Shown here: one piece after another, positions 35,570 through 44,560 of the stretch | Position numbering within the stretch: the first letter of the stretch is position 1 | How the letters are laid out: every line of letters begins with the position of its first letter | Assembly (NCBI GenBank): GCA_964593585.1 | Contig: CAZQIZ010000004.1 | Location: forward strand, 86,314 to 150,313 | Length of the DNA: 64,000 nt | Reading direction: 5' to 3' | Source of the DNA: JACQFV01 sp964593585 | GTDB taxonomy: Bacteria > Zixibacteria > MSB-5A5 > WJJR01 | Program-made: the position numbers and the translations under genes | Notes under the pieces: model-generated | What the model saw: only the letters and a program-made list of their open reading frames with translations | What the model was told of the DNA's origin: nothing | Database searches by the model: none

Positions 35570-35791
35570 ATGGCCAAGCGTGTGACAATCAAGTACTGCA
35601 ACGAGTGAAACTACCTTCCCCGCGCCGCCAGTCTGGCGGACGAACTGAAGAAGACATTGGGCATCGACGCGGAGTTGATCGCCGGCAGCGGCGGCGTCTT
35701 CGAGGTCAAGGCCGATGACCTGCTGGTCTTTTCGAAGAAAGTGTCCGGACGATTCCCGGAGCCGTCCGAGATCATCACGGCGTTGAAATAG
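35570..35791 (+). CDS. SelW-like (Rdx family) selenoprotein, in-frame UGA as Sec
   Basis: The frame opens at ATG 35570, with AAAGGA six bases upstream, and continues to TAG at 35789-35791 if the TGA at 35606-35608 is read as selenocysteine. The product is 73 residues: RVTIKYCNEU at the start makes the C-x-x-U redox motif (Cys10, Sec13) right after the first beta strand, as in SelW/Rdx thioredoxin-fold proteins. The rest (ASLADELKKTLGIDAELI, GGVFEVKADDLLVFSKK, GRFPEPSEI) matches the family pattern, including the G-x-F-x-V strand. A SECIS-like hairpin lies just 3' of the UGA. Homologues with Cys at this place are common, which makes a chance stop unlikely. Confidence 0.88.
35625..35639 (+). promoter_or_regulatory. 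Bacterial SECIS-like hairpin
   Basis: CCGCCA and TGGCGG form a 6-bp stem with loop GTC. The loop lies 22 bases after the UGA and begins with G, matching the usual rules for bacterial SECIS elements (loop about 16-37 bases from UGA, with a G in its first two bases). Confidence 0.65.
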
Positions 35792-35804
35792 GACCAATGC
35801 GCGC

Positions 35805-36710
35805 ATGAGCGCCCCGCTCGATCTGGACGCCGCCTACGCGGCCTGCGAAACGCTTTCCGGACGGGACAAGCCGCACCTGTACGCCGCGGCGCAACTGTTC
35901 GAGCGACCGGCGGTGCGTCGCGCATTTGTGGCCACCTACGCCTCCATGCGGGTCATCGACGATGCGATTGACGGAATTCCCAACCGCGCATCGCTGACCG
36001 CCGACCGGCGACGCAACGAACTGGGGCGGGTGGCGCAGTGGCTCGCGGCGGTGCACGCCGCCCGTCAGGGGACACCGCCGCCGGGGCCGCTCTGGACCGC
36101 GTTGGCGGATACGATGGCGCGCTTTGCCTTCCCGCTCGAACCCTGGCAGAACCTGGCGGAGGCCATGTCGGCCGATGTGGTCACTCCCTCGTTCCGCACC
36201 TGGGATGAGCTGCGTCATTACATGCATGGCGCGTCGGTGGCGCCGGCGGTGGTCTTCATGTATCTGGTGCTGATGAAGCCGGGCCCGGACGGGATCTTTC
36301 GGACCACGTGGAGTTATGACCGTGTGCTGGCCGCCACCGAGGACCTGGCGGTGTTTTGTTATTGCGTGCACATCCTGCGCGACGTCGCCGTGGACCTGAC
36401 GCTGGGTGAATCCGGGCTGGTCTACCTTCCGGAGGAGGACCTGTCGCGATTCGGGATGGCGCGCGAGGATCTGCATCGGCTGCGCGACGCGGGAGTCGCC
36501 AACGGCGCCTATCGCCAGTTGGCGCTCTACGAGGCGCAGCGGGCCTGGGACCACCTGGCGCGGGGTCGCGCCCGACTGCCCGAGATTCTGGCCGAGGCGG
36601 AGCCGTCCAACGGCCGGGCACTCACCATCCTGATCGACACCTACGAACGCATCCTCGGCGGACTTCAGGAACGCGAGTTCGACGTTTTTGCCACCGCGCC
36701 CACGGCCTAA
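35805..36710 (+). CDS. Squalene/phytoene synthase family protein
   Basis: 301 residues of the trans-isoprenyl diphosphate synthase (head-to-head) family. Both Asp-rich motifs are present: first in YASMRVIDDAIDG (near residue 47-59) and second in HILRDVAVDL (near 190-199), which bind Mg-diphosphate. The product could be squalene, phytoene or a hydroxysqualene precursor; the sequence alone does not decide, and no desaturase or cyclase is adjacent. It starts 13 bases after the selenoprotein stop, so it may share its transcript. Confidence 0.85.
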   Translation: MSAPLDLDAAYAACETLSGRDKPHLYAAAQLFERPAVRRAFVATYASMRVIDDAIDGIPNRASLTADRRRNELGRVAQWLAAVHAARQGTPPPGPLWTALADTMARFAFPLEPWQNLAEAMSADVVTPSFRTWDELRHYMHGASVAPAVVFMYLVLMKPGPDGIFRTTWSYDRVLAATEDLAVFCYCVHILRDVAVDLTLGESGLVYLPEEDLSRFGMAREDLHRLRDAGVANGAYRQLALYEAQRAWDHLARGRARLPEILAEAEPSNGRALTILIDTYERILGGLQEREFDVFATAPTA

Positions 36711-36805
36711 ATCACTTCACGCGCGGTTTTCCGTTGACGGCCGTCATGGCCGGGCGGTGATTAGCCCATCACAGGTGTCTGCGCCTCCGCAGACGAGGAG
36801 GGTCA

Positions 36806-37360
36806 ATGGTAAAACGGATCATGATTGCGGCGGTGGCGACACTGGCACTGAGTCTGCCGACCGCGGTCGCGCACGCGACTGGCTGGGGCATCGGCGGCTT
36901 CGGCGGGGTCAGCATTCCGATCGCGCAAGACGATGCGGCCAACGGAATGGTCTTCGGCGGACATCTGCGGTTGTCGCTGGGGGGCATGCTCGGCATCGAG
37001 CCGAATTTCACGTATTTCAAGAACGGCGACTGGGAAATCGACGAGTTGCCCGGCGAAACGTTTGAGGGTTCCAAGCTCACCTCTGTGGGCATCAACGTCA
37101 TCCTCGGCGGCGCCGGACCGGCGGTCGGGTTTCGCTTCTTCCCCTTCGGCGGAATCAAGTACTACAATGAAGAGAACGACTTCCGCGACTTCAGCGACGG
37201 GCAGCTGGGGTTCTGCGGCGGCATGGGATTCGAGATTGGCTCGGGTCCGCTGGGCATCGAAGCGCGCGCCTCGGGCGAAGTTTTGCCGCTGGACAATGAT
37301 GGATCGCGCAAGTGGGTGCACCTGCGCGCGGGACTCAACTACTACTTTGGCGTGAGATGA
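36806..37360 (+). CDS. Outer-membrane beta-barrel-like protein
   Basis: 184 residues. Signal peptide (MVKRIMIAAVATLALSLPTAVAHA) then alternating amphipathic strands rich in Gly and aromatics (GWGIGGFGGVSIPI, HLRLSLGGMLGIEPNFTYFK, GPAVGFRFFPFGGIKYY), ending in a strand with C-terminal aromatic pattern (HLRAGLNYYFGVR). This is typical of a small 8-stranded outer-membrane protein. Function unknown. Its stop overlaps an ATG of the next frame. Confidence 0.7.
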   Translation: MVKRIMIAAVATLALSLPTAVAHATGWGIGGFGGVSIPIAQDDAANGMVFGGHLRLSLGGMLGIEPNFTYFKNGDWEIDELPGETFEGSKLTSVGINVILGGAGPAVGFRFFPFGGIKYYNEENDFRDFSDGQLGFCGGMGFEIGSGPLGIEARASGEVLPLDNDGSRKWVHLRAGLNYYFGVR

Positions 37361-37377
37361 AACGAGGCGAACCGACC

Positions 37378-37929
37378 ATGACAAAAACCAGACTTCACAA
37401 AGGATACCTGGCGGCCGCGCTGACGCTGTTGCTTCTGGCCGCGGGATGTATCGTGTCCGGCCAGTTTGTCGTCGTCATCGCCGGCACAAGCACCATCACA
37501 TCCGACGACGAGACGCTCGACCATCTGGCCGTCGACTTAACGGACAACGAGACCTGGCAGGACCACAAGGATGACATCCAGGCGATCGTCGACGTGAAAT
37601 TCGAATGCGAGTTCGTCAACAACAACCTGAATTCCGCCGCCGAAGGCGAGCTTTACATTTCCACAGAGTTGTACACCACCGTGGAGCAGGTCCGTACCAA
37701 CGCGACCAAAGTCTTCGGCGGGCTGGCGCTGGAACCCTCGGAGGTTCGGTCCGTCTCGTTTTCCGAGTCGGCCGACTACATCGAGAACCTGGAGACGGTG
37801 CTCGACTTGCTCGAAGGCGGCCAGTTTTACTTCTACGGCATCGCCGCGGAGGCCCCGTTCAACATCACGGTGCGCGGTGTGGGCAACAAACAATTCCCGC
37901 GCTTCCTAATTACGTTTTCAGCCGGTTGA
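37378..37929 (+). CDS. Putative lipoprotein of unknown function
   Basis: 183 residues with lipobox LAAGC (cysteine near residue 23) after a hydrophobic signal. The mature part is acidic with a possible beta-sandwich (QAIVDVKFECEFVNNNLNSA, ELYISTELYT, FNITVRGVG). I do not recognise a family. An in-frame ATG at 37357 overlaps the stop of the barrel gene (ATGA); I prefer 37378 because the longer form puts a charged MKRGEPT ahead of the signal. The strong terminator at 37954 ends this pair. Confidence 0.65.
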   Translation: MTKTRLHKGYLAAALTLLLLAAGCIVSGQFVVVIAGTSTITSDDETLDHLAVDLTDNETWQDHKDDIQAIVDVKFECEFVNNNLNSAAEGELYISTELYTTVEQVRTNATKVFGGLALEPSEVRSVSFSESADYIENLETVLDLLEGGQFYFYGIAAEAPFNITVRGVGNKQFPRFLITFSAG

Positions 37930-37953
37930 GAACGCGCCACACCCGCAAATGCA

Positions 37954-37981
37954 AAAGGCCGGCGCTGACGCGCCGGCCTTT
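37954..37981. terminator. Strong bidirectional terminator
   Basis: A perfect 12-bp stem (AAAGGCCGGCGC with its complement) and a TGAC loop, flanked by A- and T-tracts. It separates the convergent lipoprotein and response-regulator genes. Confidence 0.85.
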
Positions 37982-38003
37982 ACTTGTCGAGCCCGACATG
38001 TCT

Positions 38004-38402
38004 TCAGCGCGGGACCAGCCGGGCAATCGCCTCGATCAGGTCGGTGGACTTGAAGGGCTTTTTCAGGATGCAGTCCACGCCGATCTCGCTGGCGCTGCCG
38101 CTGGAGTACTCGGACAGATAGCCGGTCATGAGAATGATCGGGATAGCGGGGTAATCCTTGCGAACCAGCCGCGCCAGCGATAGCCCATCCATCCCGGGCA
38201 TGCGGATGTCGGAGACGATCACGTCGGACGGGGCCTCAGCCAGCACATCCAGCGCGGCCACGCCATCGGAGGCGGTGCGTACGGTGTGGCCGGCATGACG
38301 GACCATCAGGTCCACCACGGTCAGAATCAGGGGATCGTCATCAACCACCAACACATTGAGCGGACGGGTGGCGGTGTTGGACATGGAGCGGGGCGTGGTC
38401 AT
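38004..38402 (-). CDS. Single-domain response regulator (CheY-like)
   Basis: 132 residues, one receiver domain. The acidic pocket is VVDDDP (residues 19-24), the phospho-acceptor Asp is in VSDIRMPGMDG, and Thr and Lys are in MTGYLS and LKKPFKS. There is no output domain, so it acts by protein contact or in a phosphorelay. No histidine kinase is adjacent. It is similar in style to the two-receiver protein at 42 kb. Confidence 0.92.
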   Translation of the reverse strand: MTTPRSMSNTATRPLNVLVVDDDPLILTVVDLMVRHAGHTVRTASDGVAALDVLAEAPSDVIVSDIRMPGMDGLSLARLVRKDYPAIPIILMTGYLSEYSSGSASEIGVDCILKKPFKSTDLIEAIARLVPR

Positions 38403-38524
38403 CGCGTGGATAGTCCTCTCTCTCCCGCTGTAAGATCGGCACTTCGACGAAATCGATTAAGGGGAGGGATGGTCGACGTGGAGAGAGAAAAATGCCCGTC
38501 CTATGGGAAGAATCCCATACTGGG

Positions 38525-39364
38525 TCAAACGGGCGGCGGCTGGCAGCGTGGGCAGAAGTGGGCGCTGCGTCCGGAGAGCACCAGACGTTCGATGATGGCG
38601 CCACACGATTGACACGGCAACCCGTCGCGTCCATAGACCTGCAATCGCGGGGCGAATCCGCCGGCTTCGCCGGTCAGGTCGGAAAATGTGTCAAACGTGG
38701 TGCCGCAGGCCTCAATGGCCGCCGTCAGGATGCGCTGGATGGCGGCGCGCAAACGGCGGATTTGGGCCCGATCGATGAGGTCGCCGGGTGAGAGCGGGTG
38801 CACACCGGCGGCATGAAGCGCCTCATCGGCGTAGATGTTGCCCAAACCCGCGATCGCCGTCTGGTCCAAAAGCAGCGACTTGATCGGACGATGAGTGCGC
38901 GCAAGGCAGCGACGCAGGTCGATCTCGGTGATCGTGTCGGCCTCGGGACCCAGTTTGGCGATGCCGGGATGGCGGTGGGCATGCCCATCCGGGATGAAGT
39001 CCGCCCGGGCAAACTGGCGCGTGTCAACCAGCACGAGGCGTCGCGCAGCGGCTGACGAGCCGCCCGCCACTGTCAGGATCAGACGGTCGTGGCGTTCGCG
39101 GCGCGCGTCCGGCGGATACAGGCGGAACCGTCCGGTCATACGCAGGTGCGCGACGAGATGGCCGCCGGCGGCAAAGGAGATAACGATGTACTTGCCGCGA
39201 CGTGTGATGCGTTCGACCGTGCGGCCCGCCAGAGAATTCTTCCAGCCACGGGGATTGCCCTTGGAGATGCGCGTCGAGGCAAAGTCGACACGCTCAATGC
39301 GCGCGCCGACAATCGCCGGACGCAGGGCGCGCACCACTGTTTCGACTTCGGGCAATTCGGGCAT
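38525..39364 (-). CDS. mutM: Formamidopyrimidine-DNA glycosylase
   Basis: Excises 8-oxoguanine. The start is fixed by chemistry: the mature protein must begin MPELPEVET, with Pro as the nucleophile, at 39364. 279 residues. The H2TH region contains QTAIAGLGNIYADEALHAAGVHP, and the C-terminal zinc finger is C-x2-C...C-x2-C (LPCQSCGAI and HFCPRC). It begins four bases after the stop of the upstream ABC ATPase gene, so the two are probably co-transcribed. Confidence 0.97.
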   Translation of the reverse strand: MPELPEVETVVRALRPAIVGARIERVDFASTRISKGNPRGWKNSLAGRTVERITRRGKYIVISFAAGGHLVAHLRMTGRFRLYPPDARRERHDRLILTVAGGSSAAARRLVLVDTRQFARADFIPDGHAHRHPGIAKLGPEADTITEIDLRRCLARTHRPIKSLLLDQTAIAGLGNIYADEALHAAGVHPLSPGDLIDRAQIRRLRAAIQRILTAAIEACGTTFDTFSDLTGEAGGFAPRLQVYGRDGLPCQSCGAIIERLVLSGRSAHFCPRCQPPPV

Positions 39365-39368
39365 GGGA

Positions 39369-40439
39369 TCAAACAGCGGTGCGAAGACGCTGTCCGCTTG
39401 TGGGATCGAAAAACAGCAGCCGGTCAGCCCGCGACTCCGGCGCAACCGTGGCGCCGATCGGCAATGCGGCATGGGCTTCGGCCAGCACGGTCAGTTGCCG
39501 CTGGCCGTCGGTGACGACGCACTGCACCTTGTCGCCGAGGAATTCCTGCGAAGCGATTCGCCAGCGGCCGGCGCCGTCGGCGCGCAATTGCACATGCTCG
39601 GGACGCACCCCGACTTCGACCGCGGCCGGCCAGGCGCCGGCGGGCCGGGATGGCGCTCTCCAACCATAGGGATCAACCACCATTGCGCCATCCGATTGTC
39701 GCACGATCGCATCCAGCATGTTGATCGTCGGACGGCCGAGGAACTGCGCGACAAAACGATTCGGCGGATCATCGTAAAGCGCCTGCGGTGTGCCGATGCC
39801 CATCAGATTCCCGGACTCCAGAACGACAATCCGGTCGGCCATGGTCAGGGCTTCGGTCTGGTCATGGGTCACATACAGCGAGGTCTTGCCCAGCTCTTTC
39901 TGGCGGGCGACGATTTCACGGCGCATGCCGGCGCGCAGCGGCGCATCGAGGTTTGACAGCGGTTCATCGAACAAGAAGATGCGGGGATCGGCCGCCATGG
40001 CGCGCCCAAGCGCGACCCGCTGCCGCTGGCCGCCGGACAATTCCCGCGGACGGCGGGTCAGTTGCGCGGTCAGTTGCAGCGCGTCGGCGATCTGCCGCAC
40101 GCGGCGGTCGATCTCGTCTTTGGCCACGCGGCGAATCTTCAGCGGGAAGGCGATATTGTCGTGGACCGTCCAATGCGGATACAGGGCATAGGATTGGAAC
40201 ACCATGGCGACACCGCGTTCCTTCGGCGGCCGTTCGGTGACATCGGCACCGTCAATCAGGATACGCCCGGCATCGGGCGATTCTAATCCGGCGACCACGC
40301 GCAGCAGCGTCGACTTGCCGCATCCCGAGGGGCCGACGATGACCAGGAATTCGCCATCGCCGACAGTAAAGGAGACCCCTGCCAGCGCGACGGTGGGACC
40401 ATAGGCCTTGCGGATGTTGTCAAATTCCACGTGCGACAA
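39369..40439 (-). CDS. ABC transporter ATPase, MalK/UgpC type
   Basis: About 356 residues. Walker A GPSGCGKST, Q-loop MVFQSYALYPHWTV, signature LSGGQRQRVALGRA, Walker B RIFLFDEPLSNLD and switch VTHDQTEAL are all intact. A C-terminal MOP/TOBE-like regulatory domain (from about residue 240, with GVRPEHVQL) is typical of sugar and glycerol-phosphate importers. No permease or binding protein is next to it, so it may serve several systems. The start is uncertain: TTG at 40439 with GAGG upstream, or GTG at 40430; the longer frame to 40652 looks non-homologous and runs into the divergent gene. Confidence 0.88.
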   Translation of the reverse strand: MSHVEFDNIRKAYGPTVALAGVSFTVGDGEFLVIVGPSGCGKSTLLRVVAGLESPDAGRILIDGADVTERPPKERGVAMVFQSYALYPHWTVHDNIAFPLKIRRVAKDEIDRRVRQIADALQLTAQLTRRPRELSGGQRQRVALGRAMAADPRIFLFDEPLSNLDAPLRAGMRREIVARQKELGKTSLYVTHDQTEALTMADRIVVLESGNLMGIGTPQALYDDPPNRFVAQFLGRPTINMLDAIVRQSDGAMVVDPYGWRAPSRPAGAWPAAVEVGVRPEHVQLRADGAGRWRIASQEFLGDKVQCVVTDGQRQLTVLAEAHAALPIGATVAPESRADRLLFFDPTSGQRLRTAV

Positions 40440-40593
40440 AGCAATGATCCTCAAGTCGATGCACGCGCCAATGTGCGACGCGGCGTGCCCGCCGTCAAGC
40501 CGCAGCAAAGATCGTCCGTGATGTGGGTTGACTCCGGCGGAGAAAGTGCCGTCTTTGGCGCGGGGAAAATACTTTCCTTGGGAGAACAAGCGC

Positions 40594-42024
40594 ATGCGCA
40601 GTGTGGCCAGACGGATTCCGACGGGTCCGACGATTGATATCAGCATCTTCAAAAGCTACGACATTCGCGGCATCGTTCCCGACCAACTGAATACCGAGGT
40701 TGCCCGGCTCGTGGGACGGGTGTTCCGATCCGAGTTGCCCGGCCCGGTGGTGGCGGTGGGCCGCGACATGCGGGTTCATTCCGACGAACTGACCGACGCG
40801 CTCTGCGAAGGATTGGTTGCCGGCGGGTGCACGGTCCTCGATGTCGGACGGGTCTCGACCGACGCGCTCTACTTCGCGGTGGGGCATCTGCAGACCGACG
40901 GCGGGATCATGGTCACCGCCTCGCACAATCCGCCGGAGTACAACGGCTTTAAGATGTGCCGCCGCGGCGCCGAGCCGCTGTCGGGCAGAGACGGCATCAA
41001 CCGCATCGCAGAGATGATCTCGCTGGGCGATGTCGATGAACCAACCGCCGAGGGACGCATCGAAAAGCGGGACATCCTGCCGGCCTTCACCGAGCATGTG
41101 CTGTCGTTTATCGATCGCGCGAAGATCCGACCGTTCAAGATCGTCATCGACGCCGGCAACGGCATGGCGGGGATCACCGTGCCGCGCGTGTTTGCGCATC
41201 TCCCCTGCCAGGTCATCCCGCTGTACATGGAATTGGACGGGCGTTTCCCCAACCATCCCGCCAACCCGATCGAGCCGGAAAACCTGAAGGACTTGCAAGA
41301 GCGGGTGCTGGCGGAGCGCGCCGATTTCGGCGTGGCCTTCGACGGCGACGCCGACCGCATGTTTCTGATCGATGAGAACGCCAAACCCATTAGCGGCGAC
41401 ATCGTCACTCTGCTGGTGGCCAAGAGTCTGCTGGCGAAGAATCCCGGCGCAACCATCCTCTACAACATCATCTGTTCGCGGGCGGTGTCGGAAGGGATCA
41501 TGGCTGCCGGCGGCCGTGCGGTGCGCACGCCGGTGGGGCATGCGCTGATCAAGCCGATGATGAAGAAGGAAAACGCCATCTTTGGCGGGGAGCACTCCGG
41601 ACACTTCTACTTCCAGAAGAATTGGTATGCCGACTCGGGACTGATCGCGCTTTTGGTGGCGATGGAAGTCATGTCCGAGTCGGATAAGTCGTTGTCCCAG
41701 TTGGTCCATTCGCTGGATCCGTACTTCCGGTCGGGCGAGATCAACAGCAAGGTGACCAGCATCCCCAAGACCCTGCAGAAGATCGAGGCGGCCTTCCCCG
41801 ACCGTCTGATCGACCGTCTGGACGGGATCACGATCCAAGCGGAAGACTGGTGGTTCAATGTCCGGCCCTCCAACACCGAACCCCTGCTGCGGCTAAACGT
41901 CGAGGCGAAATCGGCCGATCTATTGAATGAGAAGACGGAAGAGGTTCTCCGTCTCATTCGGGGCCGAAAGCGCACCGCCCCCGACACGACGAAGCCCAAG
42001 GGCAAGGTCAAGGCCAAGGCCTGA
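40594..42024 (+). CDS. manB: Phosphomannomutase/phosphoglucomutase
   Basis: Alpha-D-phosphohexomutase, 476 residues, with all four signature loops: phosphoserine loop TASHNPPEYNGFK, metal loop FDGDADRMF, sugar loop GGEHSGHFYF and phosphate loop RPSNTEPLLR. These fit the PMM/PGM subgroup rather than GlmM. It would supply mannose-1-P or glucose-1-P for surface polysaccharides. GGGAG upstream supports the ATG at 40594; a start at 40528 would add a Lys-rich leader. The C-terminal 25 residues are very basic. Confidence 0.92.
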   Translation: MRSVARRIPTGPTIDISIFKSYDIRGIVPDQLNTEVARLVGRVFRSELPGPVVAVGRDMRVHSDELTDALCEGLVAGGCTVLDVGRVSTDALYFAVGHLQTDGGIMVTASHNPPEYNGFKMCRRGAEPLSGRDGINRIAEMISLGDVDEPTAEGRIEKRDILPAFTEHVLSFIDRAKIRPFKIVIDAGNGMAGITVPRVFAHLPCQVIPLYMELDGRFPNHPANPIEPENLKDLQERVLAERADFGVAFDGDADRMFLIDENAKPISGDIVTLLVAKSLLAKNPGATILYNIICSRAVSEGIMAAGGRAVRTPVGHALIKPMMKKENAIFGGEHSGHFYFQKNWYADSGLIALLVAMEVMSESDKSLSQLVHSLDPYFRSGEINSKVTSIPKTLQKIEAAFPDRLIDRLDGITIQAEDWWFNVRPSNTEPLLRLNVEAKSADLLNEKTEEVLRLIRGRKRTAPDTTKPKGKVKAKA

Positions 42025-42065
42025 CGTCGCGCGGGCGGCGCGCCAGTCCAGGAGGGATGTCGCCC

Positions 42066-42833
42066 GTGACCACTGCCACACCCAAGCATCTGTTGATCGT
42101 TGACGACGATCCGCGCATCCGTGGATTGCTCTCCGAGGCGTTGGGCGCGCTTGGCTATGCGACCTCGCAGGCCGGCAACGGCCGTGAGGCGCTGGAAATG
42201 GCCTATCACCACGACTACGACTGCGTGATCACCGACATCCGCATGCCGGAGATCGACGGCCTGACCCTGCTGCAGGCCCTCAAGGCGCAGAAGCCGGAAC
42301 TGCCGGTGGTGATGATCACCGCGTTTGCCATCCCGCAGCACAAGGCCGAGGCGGTCGAGTCGGGCGCCGATGGTTTCCTGATGAAACCGTTCCGGCTCTC
42401 TAAGATCGAGGATGTGCTGGCGCGGGTGCTGGCGCAGGCCGACGGCAACGACCACGGCAAGCGGCCGATCCGCACGGTGTTGGTTGTGGATGACGATCCC
42501 GAGTTCCGGATCCTGCTTTTGGAGGTGCTCGAAGCGATGCGCTACAACGTCGAGAGCGCCGGCAGCGCCGAGGAGGCGCTGACCCGGATTGAGCACCACT
42601 GCCCCGATGCCATCATTGCCGACTACCGTCTGCCGGGCATGAGCGGCGAGACGCTGGTGAAGACGATCAAGGGCCTGCACCCGGAACTGCCGGTCATCAT
42701 GATCTCCGGGTATGCGCCCTCGCTGTCGGGCCGCGAGTACGCCGACGGGGCGGCCGACGCCTTCCTCATGAAGCCATTTCGGATCGACCGGATCGGCGAT
42801 GTGCTCCGTTCACTGGAGGCGACGCAGCGTTAG
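42066..42833 (+). CDS. Two-receiver response regulator protein
   Basis: About 255 residues made of two CheY-like receiver domains in tandem: first with IVDDDPR and VITDIRMPEIDG, second (from about residue 140) with VVDDDPEFR and IIADYRLPGMSG. Each ends with a Lys-Pro-Phe (LMKPFR) motif. There is no output domain, so it may link two phosphotransfer steps. AGGAGGG sits directly against an ATG at 42057, too close, so I favour the GTG at 42066, nine bases further on. The stop overlaps that of the convergent antiporter gene. Confidence 0.88.
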   Translation: MTTATPKHLLIVDDDPRIRGLLSEALGALGYATSQAGNGREALEMAYHHDYDCVITDIRMPEIDGLTLLQALKAQKPELPVVMITAFAIPQHKAEAVESGADGFLMKPFRLSKIEDVLARVLAQADGNDHGKRPIRTVLVVDDDPEFRILLLEVLEAMRYNVESAGSAEEALTRIEHHCPDAIIADYRLPGMSGETLVKTIKGLHPELPVIMISGYAPSLSGREYADGAADAFLMKPFRIDRIGDVLRSLEATQR

Positions 42834-44551
42834 ACCGACGCCGCGGGCGGCTCATCGTCGATGCCGCGCCGATCCCGAATTCGCACGCGTTCATCAACCA
42901 CGGTTTCCACGCTCGCCCCGCAGGCCAAGAGCACACGGGCGGTGACCTCCACCGCCGCTTCCAATTCCGCCGGCACGACATCGGTCGCCCCCGCCTTCAG
43001 CAGCGGCTCCACCGACGAGACGAAACGCGCGCGGACCAGAACGGGGACCACCTGCGAAATGCGCCGCGCGGCGCGGACGCTTTGCTCGGCCGCCTGCGGG
43101 TCGTTGACCACCAGCACGAGCATGCGCGCGCGCCGCAAGCCGAGATGCTCGAGCACGTCGGCGCTGGTCACATCGCCGTAGACGATCGGCTCATGTTCGG
43201 CGGCGGCCTCACGCACCGTCCGTGGATTCAGATCAACCACCAGATACGGAATTCCCGCAGCACGCAGCGCATGCCCCAATTCGCGTCCGGCGACGCCCCA
43301 GCCGGCAATGATGATGTGGTCATGCAGGCGGCTGATCGGCCCTTCCTCATCCGGCGCGGGCGCGGCGCGGAAAAGCCGGATCAGCCAGGTCCGTCGGCCG
43401 GCGGCTTCCGCCAGACGCGGTCCCTGCGACATGAGAAGCGGCGCGACCACCATGCTCAGGATAATGGCCACCAGCAGTGTGTCCCCGAAGGAGTAGGCCA
43501 TCAGCGGGGTGCCGTTGGCCGCCGAGATCAACACAAATGAGAACTCACCAACCTGCGCCAACGACAGGCCCGCCAGAATCGCCACGCGCAGCGGCAGGCG
43601 CATCAGCCAGACCACCAGCATCACGATGAGACTTTTTGCCGCCAGTATGAGCGCCAACCAGGCGAGAATGGGCAGAAACGTCCGCAGGATGATCCCGGGA
43701 TCAAGCAGCATCCCGATCGACACAAAGAAGAAGCTGGTGAGCAGTTCCCGGAACGGAATCAGGTCCGCCATCGCCTGATGGCGATATTCACTGCCGGAGA
43801 TGACCAGACCGGCGAGAAACGCCCCCAGCGCCAGAGAGACACCCGCCCGGGTGGCGACCCAGGCGGTGCCGATGCACACCAGCAACGCGGTGAGAATGAA
43901 CAAATCACGTTGCCGTGTCTGCGCCACCCAATGCAAGACCCGCGGCACGAGGAAAAACGCCGCCAGCAGCACGATAATCAGGGCGGCGACAGTCACCAGC
44001 GCGGCAATCCAGATCCAGCCGCCCACCGTAGAGCCGCCGGCCAGTAGCGGAATGGCGAGCATCATCGGCACGACACAGAGGTCCTGAAAGACCAGGATGC
44101 CGAGAGTCAGGCGGCCGTGCGGAGAGTGGAGATCGCCGCGGCTCTCCAAGGCGCGGAGCACGATCGCGGTGCTGGAAACCGCGATCAGAAACCCCAGAAA
44201 GAGTGCCTGCGAAAATGTCAGCCCCAGCGCGAAGCTCAAGAGCGCGAAGATGCCCCCGGTGATCCCGACTTGGAGCGCGCCGCCGACCAGGATCGACCGC
44301 CAGAGGCGCCGCAGCCGCTCCAGCGAAAGTTCCATTCCGATGCCGAACAGCAGGAGCGCGACGCCGATCTCGGAAAGCAATGCGACTTGCTGCGGGTCAC
44401 TGATGAGGGCAATCGATTTTGGACCGACGATGGTGCCGGCAATAATGTAGCCGGCGATGGGCGGGACGCCAAACCGGCGCAGAAATCCCACTACCACCAC
44501 GGCCGTGGCAAGGATGATGGCCAGATCACGAAGGATTGACAGGTCGTGCAT
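42830..44551 (-). CDS. Kef-type monovalent cation/proton antiporter with RCK domain
   Basis: 573 residues, CPA2 family. The membrane part (residues 1-385) has about 12 helices with the family stretches FGVPPIAGYIIAGTIVGP, GVALLLFGIGMELSLE and SSTAIVLRALESRGDLHS. A TrkA-N/RCK nucleotide-binding domain starts near residue 413 (HIIIAGWGVAGRELGHAL, DLNPRTV, YGDVTSADVLEHLG). It probably exports K+ or Na+ in exchange for protons under NAD(H) or nucleotide control. The inositol phosphatase gene is upstream on the same strand. Confidence 0.92.
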   Translation of the reverse strand: MHDLSILRDLAIILATAVVVVGFLRRFGVPPIAGYIIAGTIVGPKSIALISDPQQVALLSEIGVALLLFGIGMELSLERLRRLWRSILVGGALQVGITGGIFALLSFALGLTFSQALFLGFLIAVSSTAIVLRALESRGDLHSPHGRLTLGILVFQDLCVVPMMLAIPLLAGGSTVGGWIWIAALVTVAALIIVLLAAFFLVPRVLHWVAQTRQRDLFILTALLVCIGTAWVATRAGVSLALGAFLAGLVISGSEYRHQAMADLIPFRELLTSFFFVSIGMLLDPGIILRTFLPILAWLALILAAKSLIVMLVVWLMRLPLRVAILAGLSLAQVGEFSFVLISAANGTPLMAYSFGDTLLVAIILSMVVAPLLMSQGPRLAEAAGRRTWLIRLFRAAPAPDEEGPISRLHDHIIIAGWGVAGRELGHALRAAGIPYLVVDLNPRTVREAAAEHEPIVYGDVTSADVLEHLGLRRARMLVLVVNDPQAAEQSVRAARRISQVVPVLVRARFVSSVEPLLKAGATDVVPAELEAAVEVTARVLLACGASVETVVDERVRIRDRRGIDDEPPAASV

Positions 44552-44560
44552 CGTCGGCCG

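Noticed and set aside
35606..35608. TGA as a true stop, giving a 12-residue remnant or pseudogene
   Set aside because: The stop falls at the redox position of the C-x-x-U motif, the downstream frame is family-like and a SECIS-like hairpin follows.
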